A stretch of DNA of 6,721 bases from NCBI GenBank assembly GCA_009785015.1, contig WQXD01000205.1, positions 1 to 6,721 of the forward strand, read 5' to 3'. The translations under genes were made by a program, and so were the position numbers. Below, in pieces: positions 1 through 6,004 of the stretch (within the stretch, counting starts at the first letter, position 1; each line of letters starts with the position of its first letter). This stretch comes from Oscillospiraceae bacterium. Its GTDB lineage: Bacteria > Bacillota_A > Clostridia > Oscillospirales > WRJC01. The notes below the pieces were generated by a model that saw only the letters and a list, made by a program, of their open reading frames with translations, made no database searches and was not told where the DNA came from.

Positions 1-769
1 TGAATCCCCACTCGAAACTGCCGTCGCTACCGTAAATAAACAGCCCTTCCTGATATTCCCGCGCCGTTTCGAACAGCGACCGCGTAGCTTCGCCTTTCAA
101 GCCGTTCTCAAATTCGAACAACGCGCTCTCCACCGGGAAAGGATTGTTGTAGGGCTTTGTAAGCCATTCTTCCATTGTCCCCGAACCGAAACAATTCACG
201 CGTTTTATTCTCGAACCGGACAATGTGACCATCGGAGCTATCGCATGGGTGCCGTAATACATCGGCGGCAGTCCCATCCAATAGCCGGGCCAGTTCGCCA
301 TGTCCTGATAATGGCTTCCGCGCAAAAACTGTATCCTGCCGATTTTGCCCGCTGCAATCATTTCTTTCACATAAAAATACTGATATGTATATAACGTCGT
401 TTCCATCATCATATAATTTTTGCCGGATTTGCGCTTCGCTTCTGTTATTCGCCTGATTCCGTCAAGCGAGATTGCCATGGGAACCGTGCAGGCGCAGTGC
501 CTGCCCGATTCGAGCACCTGAACCGCTTGTTCTTCATGCAAGGGAATGGGTGTGACGAGATGAACCGCGTCCAAATCTTTATCGCTCAGAATCTCGTCAA
601 AACTTCCATATGTTTTCTCTATTCCGGTATAATCCGAAACATTCTTCATGAGTTCTTTATTTACGTCGCAGATACCTATCGATAAAACATTCGGGTGATG
701 TTTGTAAATTTTGGCAAAAGCTCCCCCGAATCCAAGCCCTGCAAGCGCGATGTTGATTTTTCTTTTCAT
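1..769 (-). CDS. Gfo/Idh/MocA-family NAD(P)-dependent oxidoreductase, C-terminus cut off by window edge
   Basis: I translated this frame directly: 256 codons from ATG at 769-767, open to the left edge. Residues 1-120 form a Rossmann fold: a beta strand leads into glycine-rich AGLGFGGAF (residues 10-18), with an acidic residue after strand two (CDVNKEL, D35). The segment DAVHLVTPIPLHEEQA (67-82) and the AGKH..EKP-equivalent SGRHCACTVPMA (88-99) are recognisable. The usual Lys-Pro of the family is Val-Pro here (V96, P97). The second domain has YMMMETTLYTYQYFYVKEM (119-137), WPGYWMGLPPM (160-170), YYGTHAIAP (171-179, H175 a candidate catalytic His) and TRSLFETAREY (229-239). From memory, this matches a clade with VPM in place of EKP and a length near 370-400 residues, so roughly a third is missing. 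Family members oxidise or reduce sugars and related polyols with NAD(P) in the cytoplasm; the substrate here is unknown. It starts 15 bases after the RidA-family gene, with a GAGAG-type ribosome site around that stop, so it is the third gene of the operon. Confidence 0.92.
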   Translation of the reverse strand, partial: MKRKINIALAGLGFGGAFAKIYKHHPNVLSIGICDVNKELMKNVSDYTGIEKTYGSFDEILSDKDLDAVHLVTPIPLHEEQAVQVLESGRHCACTVPMAISLDGIRRITEAKRKSGKNYMMMETTLYTYQYFYVKEMIAAGKIGRIQFLRGSHYQDMANWPGYWMGLPPMYYGTHAIAPMVTLSGSRIKRVNCFGSGTMEEWLTKPYNNPFPVESALFEFENGLKGEATRSLFETAREYQEGLFIYGSDGSFEWGF

Positions 770-784
770 TGCTCTCAAACTCTC

Positions 785-1249
785 TCAATTCGTTGCAATT
801 TCAAACAAAGATTCGATTTCCACCGATATATCCATCGGCAATTCATTCGTGCCAACAGCTGACCGCGCGTGCCTGCCGTTCTCGCCGAACACGTCGACGA
901 ATACCTGCGAAAACGCGTTGATTACCGCAGGCTGTTCGTTGAATCCCTCCGCGCTTGCCACGAAGCCCAGGACTTTCACGACGGATTTTATTTTGTTCAA
1001 GTCGCCGACATATTCATGTAAAAGCGCTAATGTGTTGATTGCTATCAGTCTTGCCGCCGCCTGCGCCTGTTCTGCGGTAACGTCTCTGCCTACTTTGCCC
1101 GTGCATACAGGCTTGCCCTCCACTAACGGCCCCTGCCCCGAAACATACGCCATGTTTCCCGCGATTTTGACCGGGGCATACAGCCCCATCGCTTTTGGAG
1201 ATGGCGGCAGGTCAATATTTCGTTCTTTCAAATTTTGGTAAATATTCAT
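785..1249 (-). CDS. RidA/YjgF/YER057c/UK114-family protein (long, 154-residue subtype)
   Basis: A small cytoplasmic protein of the RidA superfamily, whose studied members hydrolyse reactive enamine/imine intermediates such as 2-aminoacrylate and release ammonia. Visible landmarks are NMAYVSGQGPL (32-42), GKVGRDVTAEQAQAAARLIAINTLALL (51-77), VVKVLGFVASAEGFNEQPAVINAFSQVF and then HARSAVGTNELPMDISVEIE (127-146). R129 sits where the substrate-carboxylate-binding Arg105 of E. coli RidA lies. E144, fifteen residues later, matches Glu120, so the active-site pair appears intact. At 154 residues it is longer than classical RidA (about 128) and resembles the subtype with an N-terminal extension, an SGQG strand and a GRHARSAVG motif, whose substrates are less well known. 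The start is supported by AAGAGGAG at 1258-1265, 8 bases upstream. It lies 28 bases after the YjbQ gene and 15 bases before the oxidoreductase, in one operon. The superfamily call is secure; the exact reaction is inference. Confidence 0.93.
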   Translation of the reverse strand: MNIYQNLKERNIDLPPSPKAMGLYAPVKIAGNMAYVSGQGPLVEGKPVCTGKVGRDVTAEQAQAAARLIAINTLALLHEYVGDLNKIKSVVKVLGFVASAEGFNEQPAVINAFSQVFVDVFGENGRHARSAVGTNELPMDISVEIESLFEIATN

Positions 1250-1277
1250 AGTTACAACTCCTCTTTAAATAAATAAT

Positions 1278-1694
1278 TCACTCTCCGATAATTTTTACAA
1301 GCACCCGTTTGTCCCGCATGCCGTCAAACTCGCCATAGAATATCTGTTCCCATGTGCCGAAATCGAGTTTGCCGTTTGTGACCGCAACCACGACTTCACG
1401 CCCCATCACGGAACGCTTCAAATGCGCGTCGGCGTTATCTTCGTAGCCGTTGTGGTCGTATTGATCGTGAGGTTTCTCCGGCGCGAGTTTTTCAAGCCAG
1501 CGCTCGAAATCACGGTGCAAACCGCTTTCGTTGTCGTTTATGAACACGCTCGCCGTTATATTCATCGCATTCACGAGGCACAATCCTTCGCGTATTCCGC
1601 TCTCGGCAAGTGCGGTTTCGATTTGCGGCGTTATGTTGACGTAAGCGCGGCGCGTTTTTGTCCGTAAACTCAATTCCTTCCTGTATGATTTCAT
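1278..1694 (-). CDS. yjbQ: YjbQ/UPF0047 family protein (secondary thiamine-phosphate synthase-type enzyme)
   Basis: A 138-residue protein of the YjbQ/UPF0047 family, annotated elsewhere as secondary thiamine-phosphate synthase because overexpressed members weakly replace ThiE; the true role is unsettled. Visible motifs are an N-terminal strand followed by [23 protein letters not shown] (19-41), [23 protein letters not shown] (45-67, H60), a loop ending in [13 protein letters not shown] (86-98, H91, the conserved acidic-PAH-like site) and [18 protein letters not shown] (108-125, with the family's GTW.xI). The length equals that of E. coli YjbQ as I recall it. An in-frame ATG at 1754 would give 158 residues, but it lies upstream of the transcription start predicted from the -10 box at 1734-1739, and a second ATG at 1724 is practically at that start. 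ATG at 1694 is therefore chosen, although its purine-rich site (AGGGGG) is 15 bases away, longer than usual. It is the first gene of the YjbQ-RidA-oxidoreductase operon. Confidence 0.9.
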   Translation of the reverse strand: MKSYRKELSLRTKTRRAYVNITPQIETALAESGIREGLCLVNAMNITASVFINDNESGLHRDFERWLEKLAPEKPHDQYDHNGYEDNADAHLKRSVMGREVVVAVTNGKLDFGTWEQIFYGEFDGMRDKRVLVKIIGE

Positions 1695-1733
1695 ATAATT
1701 TTTTTCAATCCCCCTGTATATCATTGTAAATAT

Positions 1734-1762
1734 ATTATACCGCAATTCACTCAAAAATTCAA
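1734..1762 (-). promoter_or_regulatory. Sigma-A-type promoter of the yjbQ operon
   Basis: Reading leftward, TTGAAT (1762-1757) is followed by 17 bases and a perfect TATAAT (1739-1734). The predicted start is near 1727, which leaves a leader of about 33 bases before ATG 1694. The promoter sits in the 92-base gap after the MerR/RCC1 gene, in which I see no convincing terminator hairpin, so read-through from that gene is also possible. No dyad lies in the spacer, so it does not look like a MerR-controlled promoter. Confidence 0.75.
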
Positions 1763-1786
1763 CAGGTATAATATAAAATTTTAACT

Positions 1787-4700
1787 CTAAAACGGAGACT
1801 TTTCCAGCACACCTATCTTTCCGATGACCAAACCTTCAATCACCGGCTCGTTATAAGTTGTAAGGCTGCCGTCAATTTTCAATGTCACTCCCGCATTGAC
1901 TTTCAAAGTGCAATAACTATTCAACCAGAGCTTTTTGCCATTTGGAATAACGAGATCGCTTTCGATTGTGACGAGGTTTTCCTCTTTTTTTATGAGCGAT
2001 ACCTCCTTATAGAGTGAATCCGTCGCCAAATATTCACTGAATTTATCATCGCCGTTGATGATGCTTATGGTTAATCCGTTTGCCGTATTCACTTTGCCTG
2101 AACCCTGGATGGCATTGCTGACGCTGACATGCCCGTTTGCGCTTCCGCAGACAATACCGTTATTTACCAAATTTTCTTTTATAAATATAAGATGCCTGAC
2201 AGTCAATGTCACGTTTTCGTCAATAATCAGCGTATCGCAATTGATGGGATTGCCAAATGTGCCCGTGACGGTAATATCGGCTTTTACAGTTATTTTTTTT
2301 GTCCGTTCTCTCATGGCTTTATAAAATTCTTCAAAAGTATAAACATTACGCGGTATATCAGTATCGATGATTGTTATACCCCCGATGACCAAACCTTCAA
2401 TCACCGGCTCATTAAAAGTTGTCAGCATACCGTCAATTCTCAGCGTTGCGCCTTCGCTTATCCGCAGGACGCAGTTGATATTCAGCCAGAGCGATTTACC
2501 GGCCGGAATAACAAGGTCGCTGTCAATTGTGATAACTGTTTTCGGGGCGTCGGGATGTACATTGAATATTGATTTACCGCCAAAGGAATTGGGGATATCC
2601 GGATTTATATAAAATACCGAGCTGTAAATTGATTCCGCTGCCAAATATGTGCCAAGGTCGTCGGTACCGACGTCAATTATTTCAAATTTTAATCCGCTTG
2701 ACATATCCACGCTGCCCGTGCCGCAAATCGGGTTATTGAGAGTGAGCTTGCCCGCTCCGCATATTGCACCGTTGTTTATCAGCGTGCCGTTGATGCTCAA
2801 ATCGGAATCAACCGTAAATGTTACACCTTCGTCGATAAACATTGTAGAGTTGGCGTCCATAATCAAATCCTCGCCCGAAACGACAATGTCATTCTTTAGT
2901 TTTATATGCTTCGAAAAATTTATTCCCGTTCCGTTTTCGAGGATTTCCCCGGCCAAAGCTTCGCAAAATTCTTCGCAAGTATAAATTTCGAGTGGGTTTT
3001 GGGCAGTATATGTCACTCTTATTTTTCCGATAACCTTACCCTCAATTATCGGCTTGCGCAAAGTTTCTACCTGACCGTCAACCGTAAGAGTCGCGCCTTC
3101 GTTTATTTTCAATGTTTGGTCTCCCCACACCCGGAGCGTTTTCCCCTTGGGAATTACAAGGTCACTGTCGATTGTTAAAATGGGTTCCTCCGGATTTGCA
3201 TACATTGCTTCCGCGTAAATTGCATCCTCCGCCAGATATTTACGAATCTCCCCGATATTTTTTACGCCGTTAAATATTATCTTAAAACCGTCGGCCACGC
3301 TGCCCGTCCCGCCGATTTCATCATATACAATGAGCCGCCCTCCGACGCCAAACATATTTGTGTACCCGTCAATCATACCGTTATTTATCAGTTTTTTCAT
3401 CACGTTGAAATTGCCCGATTTGACAGTCAGAGTGACGCCCTCGTCGATAATTACCGTAATATCGTTGTTGACGTTCATGCTGCTGTTTAAGTTATGATAA
3501 AACGTCCCGCCCGGAACTTCTTCTACTGCAGGAACGCTGTCCGGAATTGTAAAGTTACCTTTTATCGTGATATTTTTTATTCTGTTCTGCACAGCTTCGC
3601 TGAATTTTTCGAAAGTATATACGTTGATGGGCGCGTTTACATTGACAGCAAGCGCGGATTCGAATATCGGCTCATTTCCTTTTCCAAAGCCGTCAAACGC
3701 AGCCGGCACCATCGAGCCGAAATTGCCCCATGCGTAAATTTTCCCGTCTGAGCCAAGGCAGGATATGCCGTAAAACTCGAAGGCAACATCAATTATGGGA
3801 GGCAAGTTTGCCGGAATATTCACCACGGCGCAGCCGCCTTCCGTTTCGTCATATTCGCCCCAGACATAAATTCTGCCATCTGTATCAATCGCCGCGATAT
3901 TGCGCTTGCCCGCGATAATCTTTTTGATACCGGGCAAGTCGGGTTTCGGTTTGAATTTTTTATTCAATTCGGTGTGACGCGTGTCGCCGTATACTTTGCC
4001 GTCCGCCCCCAAACACACAATCCCATTTTCCGTCGATGCAATCATTATAACCGAAGTTTCGTCAGGAACGGCAGGAGGCTGGTTTTCAAAAAATAAACCC
4101 CACGAAAAAACTTTCCCTTCCGAATTGAGTGCGGCGGTATGATAAGAGGCCGGCGCGATTTGAGTTACAACGCCCATGTTGCGCGGTACGTCTTTTTGAG
4201 TGCCGTTGTTGGTCTCTCCCCAGCTGAAAACCCTGCCGTCCTCTGAAAGGGCCACCGTCTTATATGCTTCGGCTTTTACGGAAATCATCTTGGGCAATTC
4301 TACCGAATTATTGCTGAAATCTATCACGCCGTATTGATTTGACCCCCAGCCGTGCAGTTTTCCGTCTGCATCAAGGGCAACGGCATGATACGCCCCAATG
4401 CCGAGTTCAATGACAGCCGGAAGATTTTCAGGTATATTGCATTGCCCGTGTTTGTTGTTGCCCCATATATAGGCTTCGCCATTTTCGTCAATTGCGCCGA
4501 AAACCATAGTTCCGGCATAAATTTTAACGAGTTTTGCGGCATCTTCGCCATAAGACGCATCGCCGTCTTCTTTAATGGTTTTCCACCATTCGTTGATATC
4601 TTCATCGTCAAATACCCCGCAGGGGCCGCGTTTCTTATTACCCATATTCTTTCCCTCTTCTTTCAATTCAACAATAAATTTGTCAAGCGCGTTCAGCCGC

Positions 4701-4999
4701 GTTTCGTTTTCAAACTCGACTTCCCGCTTTTTCGCGGCGACAAAATCGATTTTGGCGCTTTCGTCCTCTTCGTCAATCTTAAGGAACGATTTGATTTCCA
4801 AAAGCGTGAACCCGATTTCTTTCATCGTCTGGATTTGCTTCATTTTTTCCAATTTTATCGAACTGTAAAATCTATACCCGGTAAATTTGTCGATTTTATC
4901 GGGTTTTAGTAAATCAAGCTCGTCATAATAACGCAGCGTCCTGATTGTCGCGCTGCTTAACCGCGCAAATTCGCCAATTTTCATTTCATTTTCGCTCAT
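1787..4999 (-). CDS. MerR-family DNA-binding domain fused to a seven-repeat RCC1-type propeller and three beta-solenoid-like repeats
   Basis: A 1070-residue protein. Residues 6-73 are a MerR winged helix: [20 protein letters not shown], then ELDLLKP, wing KFTGYRFYS and [15 protein letters not shown]. Residues about 79-117 are charged and helical, as in the MerR dimer coiled coil. After a linker with C127 and W138-W139 come seven RCC1-type units (about 158-435), each with D/G-x-DG-(K/R/E)-(V/I/A)-Y/F-x-W-G, enough for one closed seven-bladed propeller; the fifth unit has lost its WG. Residues 460-1062 hold three long repeats rich in [14 protein letters not shown].L.(I/V)..GATL.(I/V)DG. There is no signal peptide or membrane segment, so a cytoplasmic DNA-binding protein is expected. 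CAGGAGGT at 5004-5011 lies about 5 bases before ATG 4999 and fixes the start. MerR proteins twist an over-long promoter spacer on sensing a ligand; here the usual short effector domain is absent and the ligand is unknown. It probably controls its own promoter at 5041-5071. The domain calls are secure; the sensing role is inference. Confidence 0.93.
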   Translation of the reverse strand: MSENEMKIGEFARLSSATIRTLRYYDELDLLKPDKIDKFTGYRFYSSIKLEKMKQIQTMKEIGFTLLEIKSFLKIDEEDESAKIDFVAAKKREVEFENETRLNALDKFIVELKEEGKNMGNKKRGPCGVFDDEDINEWWKTIKEDGDASYGEDAAKLVKIYAGTMVFGAIDENGEAYIWGNNKHGQCNIPENLPAVIELGIGAYHAVALDADGKLHGWGSNQYGVIDFSNNSVELPKMISVKAEAYKTVALSEDGRVFSWGETNNGTQKDVPRNMGVVTQIAPASYHTAALNSEGKVFSWGLFFENQPPAVPDETSVIMIASTENGIVCLGADGKVYGDTRHTELNKKFKPKPDLPGIKKIIAGKRNIAAIDTDGRIYVWGEYDETEGGCAVVNIPANLPPIIDVAFEFYGISCLGSDGKIYAWGNFGSMVPAAFDGFGKGNEPIFESALAVNVNAPINVYTFEKFSEAVQNRIKNITIKGNFTIPDSVPAVEEVPGGTFYHNLNSSMNVNNDITVIIDEGVTLTVKSGNFNVMKKLINNGMIDGYTNMFGVGGRLIVYDEIGGTGSVADGFKIIFNGVKNIGEIRKYLAEDAIYAEAMYANPEEPILTIDSDLVIPKGKTLRVWGDQTLKINEGATLTVDGQVETLRKPIIEGKVIGKIRVTYTAQNPLEIYTCEEFCEALAGEILENGTGINFSKHIKLKNDIVVSGEDLIMDANSTMFIDEGVTFTVDSDLSINGTLINNGAICGAGKLTLNNPICGTGSVDMSSGLKFEIIDVGTDDLGTYLAAESIYSSVFYINPDIPNSFGGKSIFNVHPDAPKTVITIDSDLVIPAGKSLWLNINCVLRISEGATLRIDGMLTTFNEPVIEGLVIGGITIIDTDIPRNVYTFEEFYKAMRERTKKITVKADITVTGTFGNPINCDTLIIDENVTLTVRHLIFIKENLVNNGIVCGSANGHVSVSNAIQGSGKVNTANGLTISIINGDDKFSEYLATDSLYKEVSLIKKEENLVTIESDLVIPNGKKLWLNSYCTLKVNAGVTLKIDGSLTTYNEPVIEGLVIGKIGVLEKSPF
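1814..2344 (-). repeat. C-terminal repeat 3 of 3 of the MerR/RCC1 protein (residues 886-1062)
   Basis: This unit of about 177 residues begins [20 protein letters not shown]. It keeps [64 protein letters not shown] and [13 protein letters not shown], followed by an eight-residue tail (GVLEKSPF). It is shortened in the middle relative to repeats 1 and 2. Corresponding points of repeats 2 and 3 lie exactly 561 bases (187 codons) apart over the 29-base identity. Confidence 0.75.
2375..2986 (-). repeat. C-terminal repeat 2 of 3 of the MerR/RCC1 protein (residues 672-875)
   Basis: This unit of about 204 residues begins [15 protein letters not shown] and follows the same order of blocks as repeat 1: [61 protein letters not shown] and [11 protein letters not shown]. 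It carries a short extra loop (about 802-819, [12 protein letters not shown] region) absent from the other copies. It shares a 29-base identical stretch with repeat 3 (2382-2410 here against 1821-1849), so these two copies look like the most recent duplication. Confidence 0.75.
3020..3622 (-). repeat. C-terminal repeat 1 of 3 of the MerR/RCC1 protein (residues 460-660)
   Basis: This unit of about 201 residues begins [20 protein letters not shown]. It continues through [12 protein letters not shown] and LINNGMIDG, a [12 protein letters not shown] turn, then [25 protein letters not shown], and ends [12 protein letters not shown]. Short strands alternating with Gly/Asn turns suggest a parallel beta-solenoid. 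It is the most divergent of the three copies. It lacks the [11 protein letters not shown] form found in the other two. Confidence 0.75.
3695..4528 (-). repeat. Seven tandem RCC1-type repeats (propeller) within the MerR fusion
   Basis: Approximate units by residue: 158-194, 196-237, 238-276, 277-315, 316-357, 358-401 and 402-435. Five end in a clear Y/F-x-W-G (YIWG, FSWG twice, YVWG, YAWG). Unit two reads LHGWG, and unit five reads KVYGDTR with the Trp-Gly lost. Unit one closely follows the RCC1 consensus: [17 protein letters not shown] followed by a Pro-rich turn. Repeats of about 40 residues are shorter than eukaryotic RCC1 blades but typical of bacterial RCC1-like proteins. Confidence 0.85.
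4643..4657 (-). promoter_or_regulatory. Possible internal ribosome site and start at Met119, at the head/propeller junction
   Basis: GAGGG at 4657-4653 lies 7 bases before the in-frame ATG at 4645-4643 (Met119, [10 protein letters not shown]). Starting here would give a 952-residue protein of propeller plus repeats without the MerR head. The position is exactly the domain boundary. The site is only a partial match and falls in Glu/Lys-rich coiled-coil codons that are purine-rich anyway, so chance is a real alternative. Confidence 0.35.
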
Positions 5000-5040
5000 T
5001 TCATACCTCCTGTTTTTGGAAATATCAGTTTGATAAATTT

Positions 5041-5071
5041 ATTGTAAGCCTTACGCTAAGGTGAGAGTCAA
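5041..5071 (-). promoter_or_regulatory. MerR-type promoter and operator (19-bp spacer with central dyad), likely autoregulated
   Basis: Reading leftward, TTGACT (5071-5066) is followed by 19 bases and TACAAT (5046-5041). The spacer holds a perfect dyad of two 5-base arms around 3 bases (CCTTA-GCG-TAAGG, 5061-5049), centred within one base of the spacer midpoint. A 19-bp spacer with an embedded dyad is the hallmark of promoters that MerR proteins repress and then activate by untwisting. Transcription would start near 5034, about 35 bases before ATG 4999. The gene it drives encodes a MerR protein, so autoregulation is the natural reading. Confidence 0.82.
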
Positions 5072-5112
5072 TAGGAAAATATAAAAAATCTAAAGTTTTT
5101 TATGTGCCTATT
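5070..5112. repeat. AT-rich interrupted inverted repeat next to the MerR promoter
   Basis: Outer arms AATAGG (5070-5075) and CCTATT (5107-5112) enclose inner arms ATAAAAAA (5081-5088) and TTTTTTAT (5096-5103) around a 7-base loop. The outer arms touch the -35 of the MerR promoter on one side and the TATAAT at 5110-5115 on the other. It could be a regulator site or bend, but the inner arms are pure A/T and may be coincidental. Confidence 0.4.
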
Positions 5113-5118
5113 ATACCA
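5110..5118 (-). promoter_or_regulatory. Possible second, extended -10 promoter upstream of the MerR promoter
   Basis: Reading leftward, TGGTATAAT (5118-5110) matches an extended -10 box (TGnTATAAT). I find no good -35 at 16-18 bases. If used, it would start near 5103 and transcribe through the MerR operator, giving a leader of about 100 bases. It could supply basal expression that does not depend on untwisting. Confidence 0.4.
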
Positions 5119-5148
5119 CAATTTGAAAATAAATTCGCGGCCAAACAG

Positions 5149-5183
5149 AAAACTCCCAAATCCATGATGGAATTGGGAGTTTT
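5149..5183 (-). terminator. Intrinsic terminator closing the sigma/anti-sigma operon
   Basis: The arms 5149-5164 and 5168-5183 pair at 15 of 16 positions with one A-A mismatch and a 3-base loop. The GC core is CTCCC/GGGAG. Read leftward, the stem ends in TTTT followed by CTGTTT; read rightward it ends in a five-T run, so it may work in both directions. It lies about 40 bases after the anti-sigma stop, and it separates that operon from the MerR gene. Confidence 0.8.
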
Positions 5184-5224
5184 TATATATACTCAATAAC
5201 ATCGTACCCATAATAATTAGCGCA

Positions 5225-6004
5225 TTACCTTATACTTTCCGCCATTTTAATTAACTCGTCTTTTTCAAAATTGTTGCCTAACATATATCCCACGCCGTTT
5301 TTTATCCAATATAATTGATACAAAGAATTGCCGTTCGAAAAAGTTACAATCGTCTCCAACAATGCCTCGGTTCCGTCGTTCAATATTATTTTTTCTATAT
5401 CCACTGATGTTGTAGCTATTTTTATTATGGCGTTTTCACCGACATACTTTGCCGACAATACATCAAAGCTGTCAAAGTTATATAATTCGCCTTTATTATG
5501 TTGCCTGTACCATATTTCGCATGAATTTTTATCATATTTATTGTTGTATTTCAATAGTCTTACGTATTCAAATGAATATCCTTCGGGTAAATATCCGAGA
5601 GTTTTCGGAGTAAAATCGAGATGTTCTGCAGCTTTTTTAATAGTATCAAAATATACATCTGTAACATTGCCTATTTTCGGCTCGATTATCACTTTCGGAT
5701 CTGTGATTTCATACTCCCAAATAGCACCGACATTTTTACCGTTATGTATTACCGTGTCAACTTTATTTGCCTCAAATCCGTCAAATATTATGCTCTTGAG
5801 GATTATTCCGACACTCCATGCCGCAGCTGTCAACATTATCAAAATTAATATAATCACCGGTGTCGTTATTATAAATTTTTTCCTGTTCATGTTTTTGGCT
5901 TCAACTTTTGGCTGATTCAGACATTTTTCCCGAACCTGTTCTATATTCGGCATTTTTGCGCTTGTAATATATTTAATAATATCGATGTTTTTCATTGTTT
6001 TCAA
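5225..6004 (-). CDS. Membrane anti-sigma factor-like protein with C-terminal DUF4367-type domain
   Basis: A 259-residue single-pass membrane protein, probably the partner that holds the adjacent sigma factor inactive. Residues 1-42 are a short cytoplasmic part ending in basic NMNRKK. Residues 44-69 are a hydrophobic membrane segment. The rest is extracytoplasmic. The C-terminal part resembles DUF4367: TPKTLGYLPEGYSFEYVRL (132-150), and LYWIKNGVGYMLG followed by KDELIKMAESI near the end. That domain is common in Clostridia and Bacillus proteins paired with sigma factors. The reading frame opens with TTG at 6004-6002, inside the sigma stop (TTTGA), with GGAG 7 bases upstream. An ATG three codons later (5995) is the alternative but has no well-placed ribosome site. 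Either way the pair should be translationally coupled. No zinc-binding HxxxCxxC motif is visible, so it is not a ZAS-type anti-sigma. The coding sequence is AT-rich compared with the left-hand operon. Confidence 0.82.
   Translation of the reverse strand: MKTMKNIDIIKYITSAKMPNIEQVREKCLNQPKVEAKNMNRKKFIITTPVIILILIMLTAAAWSVGIILKSIIFDGFEANKVDTVIHNGKNVGAIWEYEITDPKVIIEPKIGNVTDVYFDTIKKAAEHLDFTPKTLGYLPEGYSFEYVRLLKYNNKYDKNSCEIWYRQHNKGELYNFDSFDVLSAKYVGENAIIKIATTSVDIEKIILNDGTEALLETIVTFSNGNSLYQLYWIKNGVGYMLGNNFEKDELIKMAESIR

Noticed and set aside
711..1241. Plus-strand frame of 176 codons
   Set aside because: It is antisense to the RidA-family gene, has low-complexity Ser/Ala/Thr content and no ribosome site; the minus strand has clear family motifs.
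1695..1786. TPP riboswitch ahead of yjbQ, prompted by its thiamine-phosphate synthase label
   Set aside because: The leader is only about 33 bases and has no THI-box-like sequence or room for the fold.
1755..1786. Terminator after the MerR/RCC1 gene
   Set aside because: Only a pure A/T palindrome (AAAATTTT type) with no GC stem is present, so no intrinsic terminator is supported.
1821..2410. 29-base identical repeats as a CRISPR array
   Set aside because: Only two copies, 561 bases apart and in frame within a coding repeat, with no regular spacers.
4352..4909. Plus-strand frame of 185 codons, and others opposite the MerR/RCC1 gene
   Set aside because: These are shadows of the coding strand, with no recognisable domain and no ribosome binding site.
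5328..5915. Plus-strand frame of 195 codons opposite the anti-sigma gene
   Set aside because: It is a shadow frame; its hydrophobic content mirrors the opposite strand, and the minus strand has the membrane and DUF4367 features and sits in an operon.
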